This document shows positions 36,429 to 45,559 of a stretch of 64,000 bases of DNA, in pieces. Source of the DNA: DATAOG01 sp963840925 (GTDB lineage: Bacteria; Pseudomonadota; Alphaproteobacteria; Geminicoccales; Geminicoccaceae); the NCBI GenBank assembly GCA_963840925.1, contig CAWJAY010000021.1, positions 62,001 through 126,000 on the forward strand, written 5' to 3'. A program made the position numbers and the translations under genes. Within the stretch, counting starts at the first letter, position 1; every line of letters starts with the position of its first letter. Under the pieces are notes generated by a model. The model was not told the DNA's origin. It saw nothing but the letters and a program-made list of their open reading frames with translations, and did not search any database.

Positions 36429-37364
36429 ATGCAGGACGGGGCCGCGCTGATCGGCATCGACTGGGGCACGACCTCGTTTCGCGCCTACCGGATCGGTGCC
36501 GACGGCCGGGTGATCGAGACCAAGACGGCGCCGGCCGGGATCCTCGAGGTCGAAGGCGGCGCGTTCGAGGCTGTGCTCGAGCGCGAGCTCGGCTCCTGGC
36601 TAGCGGCCGCGCCGCAGCTGCCGGTGCTCGCCTCCGGCATGATCACCTCGCGCCAGGGCTGGGTCGAGGTGCCCTACTGCACCTGCCCGGCCGGCAGCGC
36701 CGAGCTGGCGGCCAGGCTCAAGCGTCACGTCACCGACGCCGGGCGAATGCTTCACTTCGTGCCCGGCCTCTCGATCGTCGGTGCCGACGGCGTGCCGGAC
36801 GTGATCCGCGGCGAGGAGACCCAGATCATCGGCGAGCTCGGGGAGGAGCAGCGCGGCGACCGGCGCCGCGCCTTCCTGCTGCCCGGGACCCACAGCAAGT
36901 GGGTCTACGTCGACGGTCACCGGCTCGTCTGGTTTGCGACCTTCATGACCGGCGAAGTGTTCGCGCTGCTCAAGGCGCACAGCATCCTCGGCCGACTGAT
37001 GGCGGGCGAGGCGACCGACGAGGCGGCCTTCGCGCGCGGTCTGGCCTATGGCCGCACCGGCCCCGGCGGCCTGTTGAAGCGGCTGTTCAGCGCGCGCACG
37101 CTCGGCCTGTTCGACCAGCTGCCGGCGGCCGCGATCGCCTCCTACCTCTCCGGCCTGCTGATCGGCAGCGAGATCGCCGAGGCCAGAAGCTGCCTGCCGG
37201 ACCTGCCGGATGGGTCCGAGATCACCGTGATCGGCGGTCTTGAGCTCGCCGCACGCTATCGGCTCGCGATCGAGGCGGCAGGTCTTGGCGCGCGGACCGG
37301 GCATCCGGACGCCGGCGCGCGCGGCCAGCTGCAGATCGCCAAGGCAGCGGGCCTGGTCCGATGA
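36429..37364 (+). CDS. dgoK: 2-Dehydro-3-deoxygalactonokinase
   Basis: About 311 residues. The N-terminal ATPase motif IGIDWGTTSFRAYRIGADGR and the segment FLLPGTHSKWVYVDGHRLVW are diagnostic for DgoK. It phosphorylates 2-keto-3-deoxygalactonate with ATP in De Ley-Doudoroff galactose or galactonate breakdown. ATG at 36429 is chosen; an in-frame GTG at 36420 is possible. Its end overlaps dgoA by 4 bp (ATGA). The galactonate dehydratase gene is not adjacent. Confidence 0.92.
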   Translation: MQDGAALIGIDWGTTSFRAYRIGADGRVIETKTAPAGILEVEGGAFEAVLERELGSWLAAAPQLPVLASGMITSRQGWVEVPYCTCPAGSAELAARLKRHVTDAGRMLHFVPGLSIVGADGVPDVIRGEETQIIGELGEEQRGDRRRAFLLPGTHSKWVYVDGHRLVWFATFMTGEVFALLKAHSILGRLMAGEATDEAAFARGLAYGRTGPGGLLKRLFSARTLGLFDQLPAAAIASYLSGLLIGSEIAEARSCLPDLPDGSEITVIGGLELAARYRLAIEAAGLGARTGHPDAGARGQLQIAKAAGLVR

Positions 37365-37990
37365 ACGAGCTGCAAAGGCAGCTGGCGCCTTTGCCGCTGA
37401 TCGCGATCCTGCGCGGCATCCGGCCGGAGGAGGCGATCCCGATCGGCGAGGTCCTGATCGAGGCTGGCTTCGTCGCGCTCGAGGTGCCGCTCAACTCGCC
37501 CGAGCCGTTCGCGAGCATCCAGCGCCTGGCCAAAGCGTTCGGCAAGCGGGCGCTGATCGGCGCCGGCACCGTGCTGCAGCTGGCGGCGATCGAAGCGGTC
37601 GCGTCCGCCGGCGGTCGCATGGTCGTGATGCCGCACGGCGAGCCCGCGGTCATCCGCACGGCCAAGGCCAAAGGCCTGCTGTGCGTGCCCGGGGTCGCGA
37701 CCCCGACCGAGGCGTTCACCGCACTTCAGGCCGGCGCCGATGCCCTCAAGCTGTTCCCGGCCGAGGCGCTGCCGCCGAACGTCCTCAAGGCTTGGCGCGC
37801 GGTGCTGCCCAAGGATCTGTGGTTGCTGCCGGTCGGCGGCATCACGCCCGAAGCCATGGCGCCGTACCTGGCCGCTGGAGCGAACGGCTTCGGCCTCGGC
37901 TCGGCTCTCTACCGGGCCGGCATGAGCGCGGCCGAGGTCGCCCGCGCCGCGCAGGCGTTCGCGCTCGCCTGGCGCGCTCTCGCCCGCTGA
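37361..37990 (+). CDS. dgoA: 2-Dehydro-3-deoxy-6-phosphogalactonate aldolase
   Basis: 209 residues of the KDPG/KDPGal class I aldolase family. LIAILRGIRPEEAIPIGEVL is the usual start and the Schiff-base Lys lies in ADALKLFPAEAL. GAGTVLQ and LPVGGITPE line the phosphate site. It cleaves KDPGal to pyruvate and glyceraldehyde 3-phosphate, directly after DgoK in the pathway and in the operon. Confidence 0.93.
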   Translation: MNELQRQLAPLPLIAILRGIRPEEAIPIGEVLIEAGFVALEVPLNSPEPFASIQRLAKAFGKRALIGAGTVLQLAAIEAVASAGGRMVVMPHGEPAVIRTAKAKGLLCVPGVATPTEAFTALQAGADALKLFPAEALPPNVLKAWRAVLPKDLWLLPVGGITPEAMAPYLAAGANGFGLGSALYRAGMSAAEVARAAQAFALAWRALAR

Positions 37991-37994
37991 TCGG

Positions 37995-38561
37995 CTAGCA
38001 GACCAGCTGCTCGACCTGGGACAGCGGGCAGGTGGCCGCGACGTAGGTCCGCTGCTCGCCCGGCCGGATCGGCTTGTCGTCGAGCCGGGCGAGGCCCAGG
38101 TACTGGATGTGCACCCGGGCGAGGCCCTGGTCCTCGAAGCCGAGCACGCGCGCCGCCGCCTGGGACAGATCGATCAGACGGTTGCTGACGAAGGGGCCGC
38201 GGTCGTTGACCCGGAGCACGAGGCTCCGGCCGTTGGCGAGATTGGTCACCCGCACCAGGCTCGGCAGCTGCAAGGTCGGGTGGGCCGCGGTCAGCGCGTC
38301 GACGTCGTAGATCTCGCCGTTCGCGGTCGCGCGGCCGTCATAGGAGCTGCCGTACCAGGACGCGATCCCGGTTGCCTGGTAGGCGGTCTCGAACTTCGGG
38401 TAGTACCAATTGCCATTGATCCGATAGGGCGCGCCGACCTTGAAATGCGGCTCGGCGTCGGGCCGGCCGCCGCCACAGCCGGCAAGCGCCAGCAGAGCGC
38501 AAGCCAGCGCCCCGTAGACGAGGCCGATCCATCGTTTGCCCGACCCTGGCGCTCCTTGCAT
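37995..38561 (-). CDS. rlpA: RlpA-like septal lytic transglycosylase, lipoprotein
   Basis: 188 residues with a lipobox (ALACALLALAGCGGG) and a double-psi beta-barrel domain carrying GIASWYGSSYDGRATANGE and RVNDRGPFVSNRLIDLSQAA. It cleaves denuded glycan strands at the septum in the families studied. It lacks the C-terminal SPOR domain of E. coli RlpA, which is common in short alphaproteobacterial forms. It is convergent with dgoA, 4 bp apart. Confidence 0.88.
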   Translation of the reverse strand: MQGAPGSGKRWIGLVYGALACALLALAGCGGGRPDAEPHFKVGAPYRINGNWYYPKFETAYQATGIASWYGSSYDGRATANGEIYDVDALTAAHPTLQLPSLVRVTNLANGRSLVLRVNDRGPFVSNRLIDLSQAAARVLGFEDQGLARVHIQYLGLARLDDKPIRPGEQRTYVAATCPLSQVEQLVC

Positions 38562-38734
38562 GCGGCAGCCCTCCCGAACTCCCTAAAGAACACGGCCAAA
38601 TCTGCACGACAATCCGCGAGCTTGCAAACCGGGCAAAACGCCGCCGAAATGCGCGAGTTCGGGGCGCCTGTGTTGTCGCTCCGACCGTCCAGGCGTAGCC
38701 TCGGCGAGCATGCTAGCGGGAGGGGGCGGAGCTG

Positions 38735-39682
38735 ATGAAGATCGGGATCGTCGGCAGCGGGGCCATGGGCTCGGTCTACGGCGCGCTGCTGGCCGCCGCC
38801 GGCAACGAGCTCTGGCTGTTCGACCAGTGGCGCGAGCACGTCGAAGCGATGCGCACCCACGGGCTTCGGTGCACCGGCGCCAGCGGCGAGCGCACGGTTG
38901 CGGTCAACGCCACCGCCGATGCCGCCGAGGCCGGCCCTTGCGAGCTCGCGATCGTCGCGACCAAGGTCATGGACATCGAGGCGGGCGTGGGCGCCGCCCG
39001 GCCGATGATCGGGCCAAAGACGCTGGTCCTGACGATCCAGAACGGGCTCGGCAACGTCGAGCGCATCCAGCGGGTGCTGAGCCCGGAGAACCTGCTGTTC
39101 GGGATCGCCGGCGGTTTCGGCGCCGAGATGATCGGCCCCGGCCATGTCCACCACAACGGCATGGAGGCGATCAATCTCGCCGAACTTAAGGGCGGCATCA
39201 CGCCCCGCCTCGAGCGGATCGCCGAGGTCTGGCGCCAGGCGGGCTTCAAGGTCGCGACCTTCGACGATCTCTGGCCGGTGGTCTGGAGCAAGCTGATCGC
39301 CAACGTCGCGTTCAGCGCGGTCTGCGCGGCGACCGGCATGCGGGTCGGCCAGGCGCTGGCCAACGACTGGGCCTTCGGCATCGCCAGGGCGTGCATCCAG
39401 GAGGCGGCCGCGGTCGCCGCGGCCAAGGGCATCAGGCTCGCCTACGACGATCCGGTCGCCTGGGTCAGGGAGTTCGCCGGCAAGATCCCGAACGCCCGCC
39501 CGTCGATGTACCAGGACCTGCTCGTCGGGCGCCGCTCGGAGATCGATTCGATCCAGGGCGGCGTGGTCGCCGAGGGCGCCAAGGTCGGCGTCCCGACCCC
39601 CACCTGCGCTCTGATGGTCCAGCTCGTCAAAGCCCTCGAGGCCAAGCGTCAGGCCCACGGCGACGCCTACCGCGCGCTGTAG
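38735..39682 (+). CDS. Ketopantoate reductase family protein
   Basis: 315 residues. GIVGSGAMGSVYGALLAAAG binds NAD(P)H. LTIQNGLGNVERI and WSKLIANVAFSAVCAATGM carry the Asn/Lys residues of the PanE/ApbA family, and IDSIQGGVV the conserved C-terminal Ser region. It could make pantoate for CoA synthesis, but many soil bacteria have several paralogues, so this may act on another 2-keto acid. It is divergent from rlpA. Confidence 0.85.
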   Translation: MKIGIVGSGAMGSVYGALLAAAGNELWLFDQWREHVEAMRTHGLRCTGASGERTVAVNATADAAEAGPCELAIVATKVMDIEAGVGAARPMIGPKTLVLTIQNGLGNVERIQRVLSPENLLFGIAGGFGAEMIGPGHVHHNGMEAINLAELKGGITPRLERIAEVWRQAGFKVATFDDLWPVVWSKLIANVAFSAVCAATGMRVGQALANDWAFGIARACIQEAAAVAAAKGIRLAYDDPVAWVREFAGKIPNARPSMYQDLLVGRRSEIDSIQGGVVAEGAKVGVPTPTCALMVQLVKALEAKRQAHGDAYRAL

Positions 39683-39738
39683 CGCGGCAGGGGGCGAGCC
39701 CAGAGTCAGGGCGGCGCGGGCACGCCGCCCGATCCGGT

Positions 39739-41082
39739 TCAGCCCGGCTTGCGCAGCGTCGTCCTCACAATGTCGAAGATCTGGTCGATGTGGCTGCGCT
39801 CGCAGATCAGCGGCGGCGAGAACTCGAAGGTGTCGCCCGCGATCCGCACCATCAGGCCCGCCTCGTAGCAGGTGACCATCCGCTCGAAGCCGCGCTTGCC
39901 GGGCGCGCCCGGCATCGGCTCGAGCTCGATCGCGCCCATCAGGCCCAGGTTGCGGACGTCGATCACGTGCGGCAGATCACGGCAGCTGTGCAGCGCGTCC
40001 TCGAAGTAGCCCTCGATCTCGCGCACCCGCTCGAAGATGCCCTCTTCCTTGTAGGCCTCGAGCGCCGCGATGCCGGCCGCGGCCGCGACCGGATGGCCGG
40101 AGTAGGTGTAGCCGTGGAACAGCTCGATCACGTGGTCGGGCCCCTTCATGAAGGCCTCGTAGATGAAGTCGCGCGCGACCACCGCGCCCATCGGCACATG
40201 CGCCGAGGTCAGGCCCTTGGCCATCGTGATCATGTCGGGGACGATGCCCAGCCGCTCGGCCGCCGACCCGTAGCCGAGCCGGCCCCAGGCGGTGATCACC
40301 TCGTCCAGGATCAACAGGATGCCATGCTTGTCGCAGATCTCGCGCAGCCGCTCGAGATAGCCGACCGGCGGCGGATAGACCCCGACCGAGCCCGCGACCG
40401 GCTCGACGATCACGGCCGCAATCGTCGAGGGGTCGTGCAGCGCACACAGCCGCTCGAGGTCCTCGGCCAGCTCTTTGCCGAACTTGGGCTGGCCGCGGGT
40501 GAAGGCGTTGCGCTCGAGGTCGAGCGTGTGCCGCATGTGGTCGACGCCCGGCAACATCGGCCCGAAGGTCCGCCGGTTCGCGACCATGCCGCCGACCGAC
40601 ATGCCGCCGAAGCCGACCCCGTGATAGGCGCGCTCGCGGCCGATCAGCCGGGTGCGCTGCCCCTCGCCGCGCGCCCGATGGTAGGCGAGCGCGATCTTGA
40701 GTGCGGTATCGCAGGCTTCCGAGCCGGAGTTGACGAAGAACACCCGGTTCAGATCCGCCGGCATCGCATGGGCGACCCGGGAGGCGAGCTCGAACACCGG
40801 CGTGTGGCCGAACTGGAAGGTCGGCGCGAAGTCGAGCGTCGCGATCGCCCGCTGCACCGCCTCGACCACCTTGGGGTGGCTGTGGCCGAGATTGGCGCAC
40901 CACAAGCCCGCCGAGCCGTCCAGGATCTTGCGCCCGTCGTGCGAGCGGTAGTGCATGCCCTTGGCCGCGACCACGATCCGCGGGCGCTGCTTGAACTGGC
41001 GGTTCGGGGTGAACGGCAGCCAGAGGGCTTCCAGATCGTTGGGCGCCCCGGTCGCGACGACCTCGTCCAGCTCTTCCAACAT
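39739..41082 (-). CDS. Class III omega-aminotransferase (beta-alanine/omega-amino acid:pyruvate-like)
   Basis: 447 residues, PLP-dependent. NSGSEACDTALKIALAYHRA and RAYHGVGFGGMSVGGM fit the omega-amino acid:pyruvate subgroup. The PLP Lys is in MITMAKGLTSAHVPMGAV, preceded by LLILDEVITAWGRLG. Substrates could be beta-alanine, taurine-like amines or other omega-amines. The start at 41082 gives MLEELDEVVATGAPNDLEAL. The convergent neighbour is the ketopantoate reductase-like gene; both are compatible with beta-alanine/pantothenate metabolism, but that is inference. Confidence 0.88.
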   Translation of the reverse strand: MLEELDEVVATGAPNDLEALWLPFTPNRQFKQRPRIVVAAKGMHYRSHDGRKILDGSAGLWCANLGHSHPKVVEAVQRAIATLDFAPTFQFGHTPVFELASRVAHAMPADLNRVFFVNSGSEACDTALKIALAYHRARGEGQRTRLIGRERAYHGVGFGGMSVGGMVANRRTFGPMLPGVDHMRHTLDLERNAFTRGQPKFGKELAEDLERLCALHDPSTIAAVIVEPVAGSVGVYPPPVGYLERLREICDKHGILLILDEVITAWGRLGYGSAAERLGIVPDMITMAKGLTSAHVPMGAVVARDFIYEAFMKGPDHVIELFHGYTYSGHPVAAAAGIAALEAYKEEGIFERVREIEGYFEDALHSCRDLPHVIDVRNLGLMGAIELEPMPGAPGKRGFERMVTCYEAGLMVRIAGDTFEFSPPLICERSHIDQIFDIVRTTLRKPG

Positions 41083-41186
41083 GGCCCGATCTCCCGTTGC
41101 CGCCCGGCAAAGCCGGTCTTCGCCCCCGATCGGGCAACCATACCCCGCGGCGCCCGCCAAGGCGAGCCCTCGCGGGGCGATCCGGT

Positions 41187-41624
41187 TCAGATCGGGCCGC
41201 TGCGGAGCGCGTCCGCTTCCTCGGCGCTGACGATCGTCCGGCCGATCGGCCAGAGCGAGATCAGCGCGAGCTTCAGGTGTGCCCAGGCGAACGGGATGCC
41301 GATGATCGTGACCGCGAGCCCGGCCGCGGTGACCAGATGGCCTAGTGCCAGCCACCAGCCCGCGAGCACGAGCCAGATCAGATTGCCGAGCGCGCCCAGC
41401 GCCCCGGTGCCGAGATCCTCGGCGCCCGCCACCTGATCGCGCGGCAGCGCCACCCGGCCGAACGGCAGCAGCGTATAGCTCGCGATGTTGAACGCGGCGC
41501 GCGCCCAGGGCAGGCCGATGATCGTGATCGCCATGATCACGGCCGCGATCAGCCACCCGAGGGCCATCCAGATGCCGCCGAAGACGACCCAGAGAACGTT
41601 GAGCAGCAGGTTCAGCGGCGACAT
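41187..41624 (-). CDS. yccF: YccF-family inner-membrane protein
   Basis: 145 residues with two YccF (DUF307) repeats, each with two hydrophobic segments (LLLNVLWVVFGGIWMALGWL; LGNLIWLVLAGWWLALGHLV) and the conserved TIIGLPWARAAFNIA / TIIGIPFAWAHLKLA. It is a widespread inner-membrane protein of unknown function. Start 41624 matches the family start. It lies 58 bp after pepN on the same strand. Confidence 0.9.
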   Translation of the reverse strand: MSPLNLLLNVLWVVFGGIWMALGWLIAAVIMAITIIGLPWARAAFNIASYTLLPFGRVALPRDQVAGAEDLGTGALGALGNLIWLVLAGWWLALGHLVTAAGLAVTIIGIPFAWAHLKLALISLWPIGRTIVSAEEADALRSGPI

Positions 41625-41682
41625 GGTTTTTCCGAACCGACGGCCCGGCCGAGGTTGGCAGAGGGATCCGAGCGCCGGTCCG

Positions 41683-44325
41683 TCATTGCAGGCTCTTGCT
41701 CGCGATCTCGTAGACGTCGCGGGAGAGTTTGGGGGCGGCGAGGATGCGTTCGAGCTGGCGGCGCATCTGGTCCTGACGCTGGGCGTCGTAGCGGCGCCAG
41801 CGGTCGAACGCCTTGGCCAGGCGCGAGGCGATCTGCGGATTGCGCGCATCGAGCTCGAGCACGTGGTCGGCGACCAGTCGATAGCCGGCGCCGTCGGCAC
41901 GATGGAAGCCGGTCGGGTTGCCGGCGAAGACGCCGAGCAGCGAGCGCACCCGGTTCGGATTCTTGAGCGTGAACGCCTCGTGGCCGAGCAGGGCGTGGAC
42001 GACCTCGACCGCATCGGCGCGCTGCGCCATGGCCTGGAGCGCGAACCACTTGTCGACCACCAGCGCATCATCCCGCCAGCGGCCGTAAAAGTCGGCCAGC
42101 GCCGGCGCCCGCTCCGCCAGATCGCTCTCGGCCAGCAGGGCCAGCGCGGCGATGCTATCGGTCATGTTGTCGGCGCCCCGGAACTGGGCCAGGCAAAGGC
42201 TCCGGCCCTCGGCGGCGGCCGCCGCCATCAGATAGCCGAGCGCCAGGTTGCGCTGCGCCCGCCGGCCGACCTCGCCCGCCTCGAACCGGTAGGGCTGCTC
42301 GCTCTGCAGCGCCCGGTAGGTCTGGAGCCAGTCCGCGGCGAGACCGCGGCCGAGTTCGCGGCGCAGGAACTCGCGGACCGCGTGGACCCCCTCGACATCG
42401 ATCTCGGCCAGCTGCTCGCCGAGGTAGGTTTCCGAGGGCAGGGTCAGCGCCTGGGCGACGAAGGCAGAATCGAGGCGCGGGTCTGCAAGCGTCGCCCGGA
42501 ACGCCTGGACCAGGCCGTCATCGAGCGCCAGCGGCGCGCCCTGCCGACGCGCCGCGATCAGGCCGAGCATCAGCTTCAGCGCATAGCTCTGGCCCGATTC
42601 CCAGCGCACGAACGGGTCCGGATCGTGCGCCATCAGGAAGCGCAGGCGGCCATCGTCGGCATCGCTCTCGAGCACGACCGGCGCCGAGAAGCCGCGCAGC
42701 AGCGAGGGCACCGGCGCTTCGGGCAGATCCTTGAACACGAAGCGCTGCTCGGCCTCGCTCACCTCGAGCACGCGCGAGGTGCCGGTGGGCGCGGCTTCGC
42801 CCTCGAGCTGCAGCGGCAACTCCCGGCCGCCGCGATCGAGCAGGCCGAGCCCGAGCGGGATCACGAGCGGCAGCTTGTCCGGCTGGCCCGGGGTCGGCGG
42901 CGTCGTCTGGCGGACCTCGAGCGTGTAGCTCCGCGCGCCCTCATCATAGGCGCCCGCAACCGCGAGCCGGGGCGTGCCGGCCTGCGAATACCAGCGGCGG
43001 AACCGGTCGAGGTTCCTGCCGGAGGCATCCGCCATCGCGCGCACGAAGTCCTCGCAGGTGACCGCCTGGCCGTCGTGGCGCTCGAAATAGCGCCGCATGC
43101 CCTCTTGGAACGCCGCCTCGCCGATCAGCGTATGCAGCATCCGGATGACCTCGGCGCCCTTCTCGTACACGGTCGTCGTGTAAAAATTGTTGATCTCGAC
43201 GTAGCTCTCCGGTCGTACCGGATGGGCGAGCGGCCCCGCATCCTCGAGGAACTGGCTGGCGCGCAGTCGACGGACGTCGGCGATCCGCTTGACCGCTCGC
43301 GAATGCAGGTCTGACGTGAACTCCTGGTCGCGGAACACGGTCAGACCTTCCTTGAGCGACAGCTGGAACCAGTCGCGGCAGGTGACCCGATCGCCGGTCC
43401 AGTTGTGGAAGTATTCGTGCGCGACCACGGTCTCGATGCCGAGGTAGTCGGCATCGGTCGCGGTCTCGGGCCGCGCCAGAACATACTTGGTGTTGAAGAT
43501 GTTGAGGCCCTTGTTCTCCATCGCGCCAAAGTTGAAGTCGGAGACGGCCACGATCATGAACTGGTCGAGATCGTACTCGAGGCCAAAGCGGTCCTCGTCC
43601 CATTGCATCGCCTTCTTGAGCGAGGCCATCGCGTGGGCGCATTTGTCGATGTCCGGCGGCTCGGCATAGATCTGGAGGGTGACCTTGCGGCCGGAGCGGG
43701 TCGTGAACTGGTCCTCGAGCTTGGCCAGGCGGCCGGCGACCAGCGCGAACAGGTAGCTGGGCTTGGGGAACGGGTCCTCCCAGAGCGCGAAATGGCGGCC
43801 GCCCGCAAGCGCGCCCGCCTCGATCGGGTTGCCGTTGGCGAGCAGCACCGGGTGCCGCTCGCGGTCGCCCTCGATCCGCACCCGGTAGCGCGCCATCACG
43901 TCCGGCCGGTCCGGGAAGTAGGTGATCTTGCGGAAGCCCTCGGGCTCGCACTGGGTGCAGAAGATGCCGTTCGAGACGTACAGGCCCTCGAGCGCGGTGT
44001 TGCGTTCGGGATGGATCCGCACCCGGGTCGCGATCGTGCAGGCGGCCGGCAGCTCGTGCAGGCTCAGATGGTCGTCGTCGAGCGCGTAGCGATTGGCGCC
44101 GACCGGCTCGCCGTCGATCTCCAGCGCCAGCAGCTCCAGCTCCTGGCCGTCCAGGACCAGCGGCCGCGCGCCCGCGCCGGCAGCCGGATTGCGCCGGACC
44201 CGGAGTCGCGCGCTGACCTCGCTCCCATCCTCGCCCAGCGCGAACTCGAGCTCGACCTGGTCGACCAGCCAGTCCGGCGGCCGGTAATCCTCAAGGCGGA
44301 TCGGCTGGGGCGTGGTCGCGGCCAT
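41683..44325 (-). CDS. pepN: Aminopeptidase N (M1 family)
   Basis: 880 residues, uninterrupted. The exopeptidase motif GAMENKGLNIFN and zinc site VVAHEYFHNWTGDRVTCRDW (HEXXH, then Glu 18 residues on) are intact. The C-terminal part has DUF3458-type Ig-like and helical domains (LPLVIPLGLGLLDRGGRELP). It removes N-terminal residues from peptides in the cytosol. ATG at 44325 opens MAATTPQPIRLEDYRPPDWL. Confidence 0.96.
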   Translation of the reverse strand: MAATTPQPIRLEDYRPPDWLVDQVELEFALGEDGSEVSARLRVRRNPAAGAGARPLVLDGQELELLALEIDGEPVGANRYALDDDHLSLHELPAACTIATRVRIHPERNTALEGLYVSNGIFCTQCEPEGFRKITYFPDRPDVMARYRVRIEGDRERHPVLLANGNPIEAGALAGGRHFALWEDPFPKPSYLFALVAGRLAKLEDQFTTRSGRKVTLQIYAEPPDIDKCAHAMASLKKAMQWDEDRFGLEYDLDQFMIVAVSDFNFGAMENKGLNIFNTKYVLARPETATDADYLGIETVVAHEYFHNWTGDRVTCRDWFQLSLKEGLTVFRDQEFTSDLHSRAVKRIADVRRLRASQFLEDAGPLAHPVRPESYVEINNFYTTTVYEKGAEVIRMLHTLIGEAAFQEGMRRYFERHDGQAVTCEDFVRAMADASGRNLDRFRRWYSQAGTPRLAVAGAYDEGARSYTLEVRQTTPPTPGQPDKLPLVIPLGLGLLDRGGRELPLQLEGEAAPTGTSRVLEVSEAEQRFVFKDLPEAPVPSLLRGFSAPVVLESDADDGRLRFLMAHDPDPFVRWESGQSYALKLMLGLIAARRQGAPLALDDGLVQAFRATLADPRLDSAFVAQALTLPSETYLGEQLAEIDVEGVHAVREFLRRELGRGLAADWLQTYRALQSEQPYRFEAGEVGRRAQRNLALGYLMAAAAAEGRSLCLAQFRGADNMTDSIAALALLAESDLAERAPALADFYGRWRDDALVVDKWFALQAMAQRADAVEVVHALLGHEAFTLKNPNRVRSLLGVFAGNPTGFHRADGAGYRLVADHVLELDARNPQIASRLAKAFDRWRRYDAQRQDQMRRQLERILAAPKLSRDVYEIASKSLQ

Positions 44326-44394
44326 CGGGCAAACCCTGCTCAAAAACGAACGCGCGGCACTCTGCCGGCATCGATCCGGCCAGACAAGCCCCGA

Positions 44395-44922
44395 TCACCG
44401 GCGCGGCAACGACGCCTCAAAACGGCCGAGGTCGTGGAACAGCAGCACCAGCAATTCCTGGTCGAAGTACCGGTCGCCGACCTTGAGGCCGCGCGGCTCG
44501 AGGCCGTAGATCTGAAAGCCCAGCTGGCGATAGAGCTCGCGGGCGGCGAGATTGGTGGTCGAGACCGTGGCGTGCAGCTGCGCGACCCGGCTGCGGGCGT
44601 GGCCGATCACCTGCTCGACCAGGCGGCGCCCGAGGCCCTGGCCGCGCATCGCCGCCTGGACGTAGACGCCCCAGAGCAGGCCCTTGTGGCCCTTCTTGGC
44701 CCGCTCGGGCTGGGCAAAACCGGCACTGCCGGCCAGCCGGCCGTCGACGAAGGCGCCGAACACCGCGCCCGCATCCAGGCGCAGCGCCACGTCCTCGAGG
44801 CTGCGGCCGGCCTCCTCCGCGGGCATGGCCGCGAAGGCCGCGGGATGGAGCTCCAGCGCCTCCAGCCGGAGCGCCTGAAAGGCCTTGGCATCGGCGCCGC
44901 TAAGTACCCTTGTCTGGTGCAT
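44395..44922 (-). CDS. GNAT family N-acetyltransferase
   Basis: 175 residues. The acetyl-CoA site reads LLWGVYVQAAMRGQGLGRRL (R/QxxGxG/A), and the C-terminal STTNLAARELYRQLGFQIYG is the usual GNAT end. The N-terminus (ADAKAFQALRLEALELHPAA) resembles RimI/PhnO-like small-molecule acetyltransferases. Start 44922 excludes a long low-complexity upstream frame. The substrate is unknown. Confidence 0.88.
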   Translation of the reverse strand: MHQTRVLSGADAKAFQALRLEALELHPAAFAAMPAEEAGRSLEDVALRLDAGAVFGAFVDGRLAGSAGFAQPERAKKGHKGLLWGVYVQAAMRGQGLGRRLVEQVIGHARSRVAQLHATVSTTNLAARELYRQLGFQIYGLEPRGLKVGDRYFDQELLVLLFHDLGRFEASLPRR

Positions 44923-45312
44923 GACCGGCTCCCGATCCCGGATCTGGCATCTGGCAGCTGGCGGCACGGCGTTCTCTGGCGCAGCTCGGCATGGCATCCT
45001 CGTCTGGTGGGGTTGGGAGACAGGCGGCGCGAGCTCAGCAGGCGCTGCCGTCGAGCGCGACGGCGCGAAGAGCGCGCAGGGCATACCCGCTTTCGAGGGA
45101 AGCACGGCTGGTCTCCAGGGTGGCCCGCGTGGAGCGCGGGCGAGGGTCGAGATTGGCGGGATGCCGCCAGGGCGCGCTCAGCCGAGCCGTCGTCGTCGTC
45201 TGGGCGCGGTTCGACCGATGGAGACGAGCCAGTTCACCGCGCGCTTGTAGCGGGTCGGGGCGGCGCGAGCAAGCGCGCTCGCGCTCCATCCATCAGCGTA
45301 GCGACGTTGGGC
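44923..45312. other. Region without recognisable genes
   Basis: About 390 bp between the GNAT gene and a toxin remnant. Open frames here are Arg/Ala/Pro-rich shadows and no motif, hairpin with T tract or repeat stands out. It may be a decayed part of the toxin locus. Confidence 0.5.
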
Positions 45313-45489
45313 TCAGCGCGGCAGGGCAGCCGCGAGATCGGTCGGGGCGGAGGCGTCGCCGACGAACAGCAATGCCTGGTCCCGGTGCTTGGCGAGCGCA
45401 TAGACGAAGCAGGCGCAAAGGGCAAGCGCGCGCCGCGGAGCGCTGCTGAGCTGATGGCGATGCGACGTCCGGGAAAGCCGGGTGCGCAT
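45313..45489 (-). pseudogene. C-terminal remnant of a VapC-type PIN toxin
   Basis: A 58-codon frame ends with CACFVYALAKHRDQALLFVG, then DASAPTDLAAALPR. This follows the conserved end of VapC toxins (DCFxYALAxxxxxPLLFxGDDFxxTDixxA), though DDF is changed to DAS. The N-terminal two-thirds, with the active-site acids, is missing, and upstream DNA is already the end of the adenylate cyclase gene. No vapB antitoxin is seen. The identification is by motif only. Confidence 0.5.
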
Positions 45490-45559
45490 GGCGCTGGTCT
45501 ATGGGAGCGTGGACCCGCGGCAGCGGCCGCAATTTCGTGTCGAGCGAGACCGAGCGGCG

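Noticed and set aside
39391..41436. A 681-codon forward frame over the aminotransferase and YccF genes
   Set aside because: Antisense of two well-recognised genes; no domain visible.
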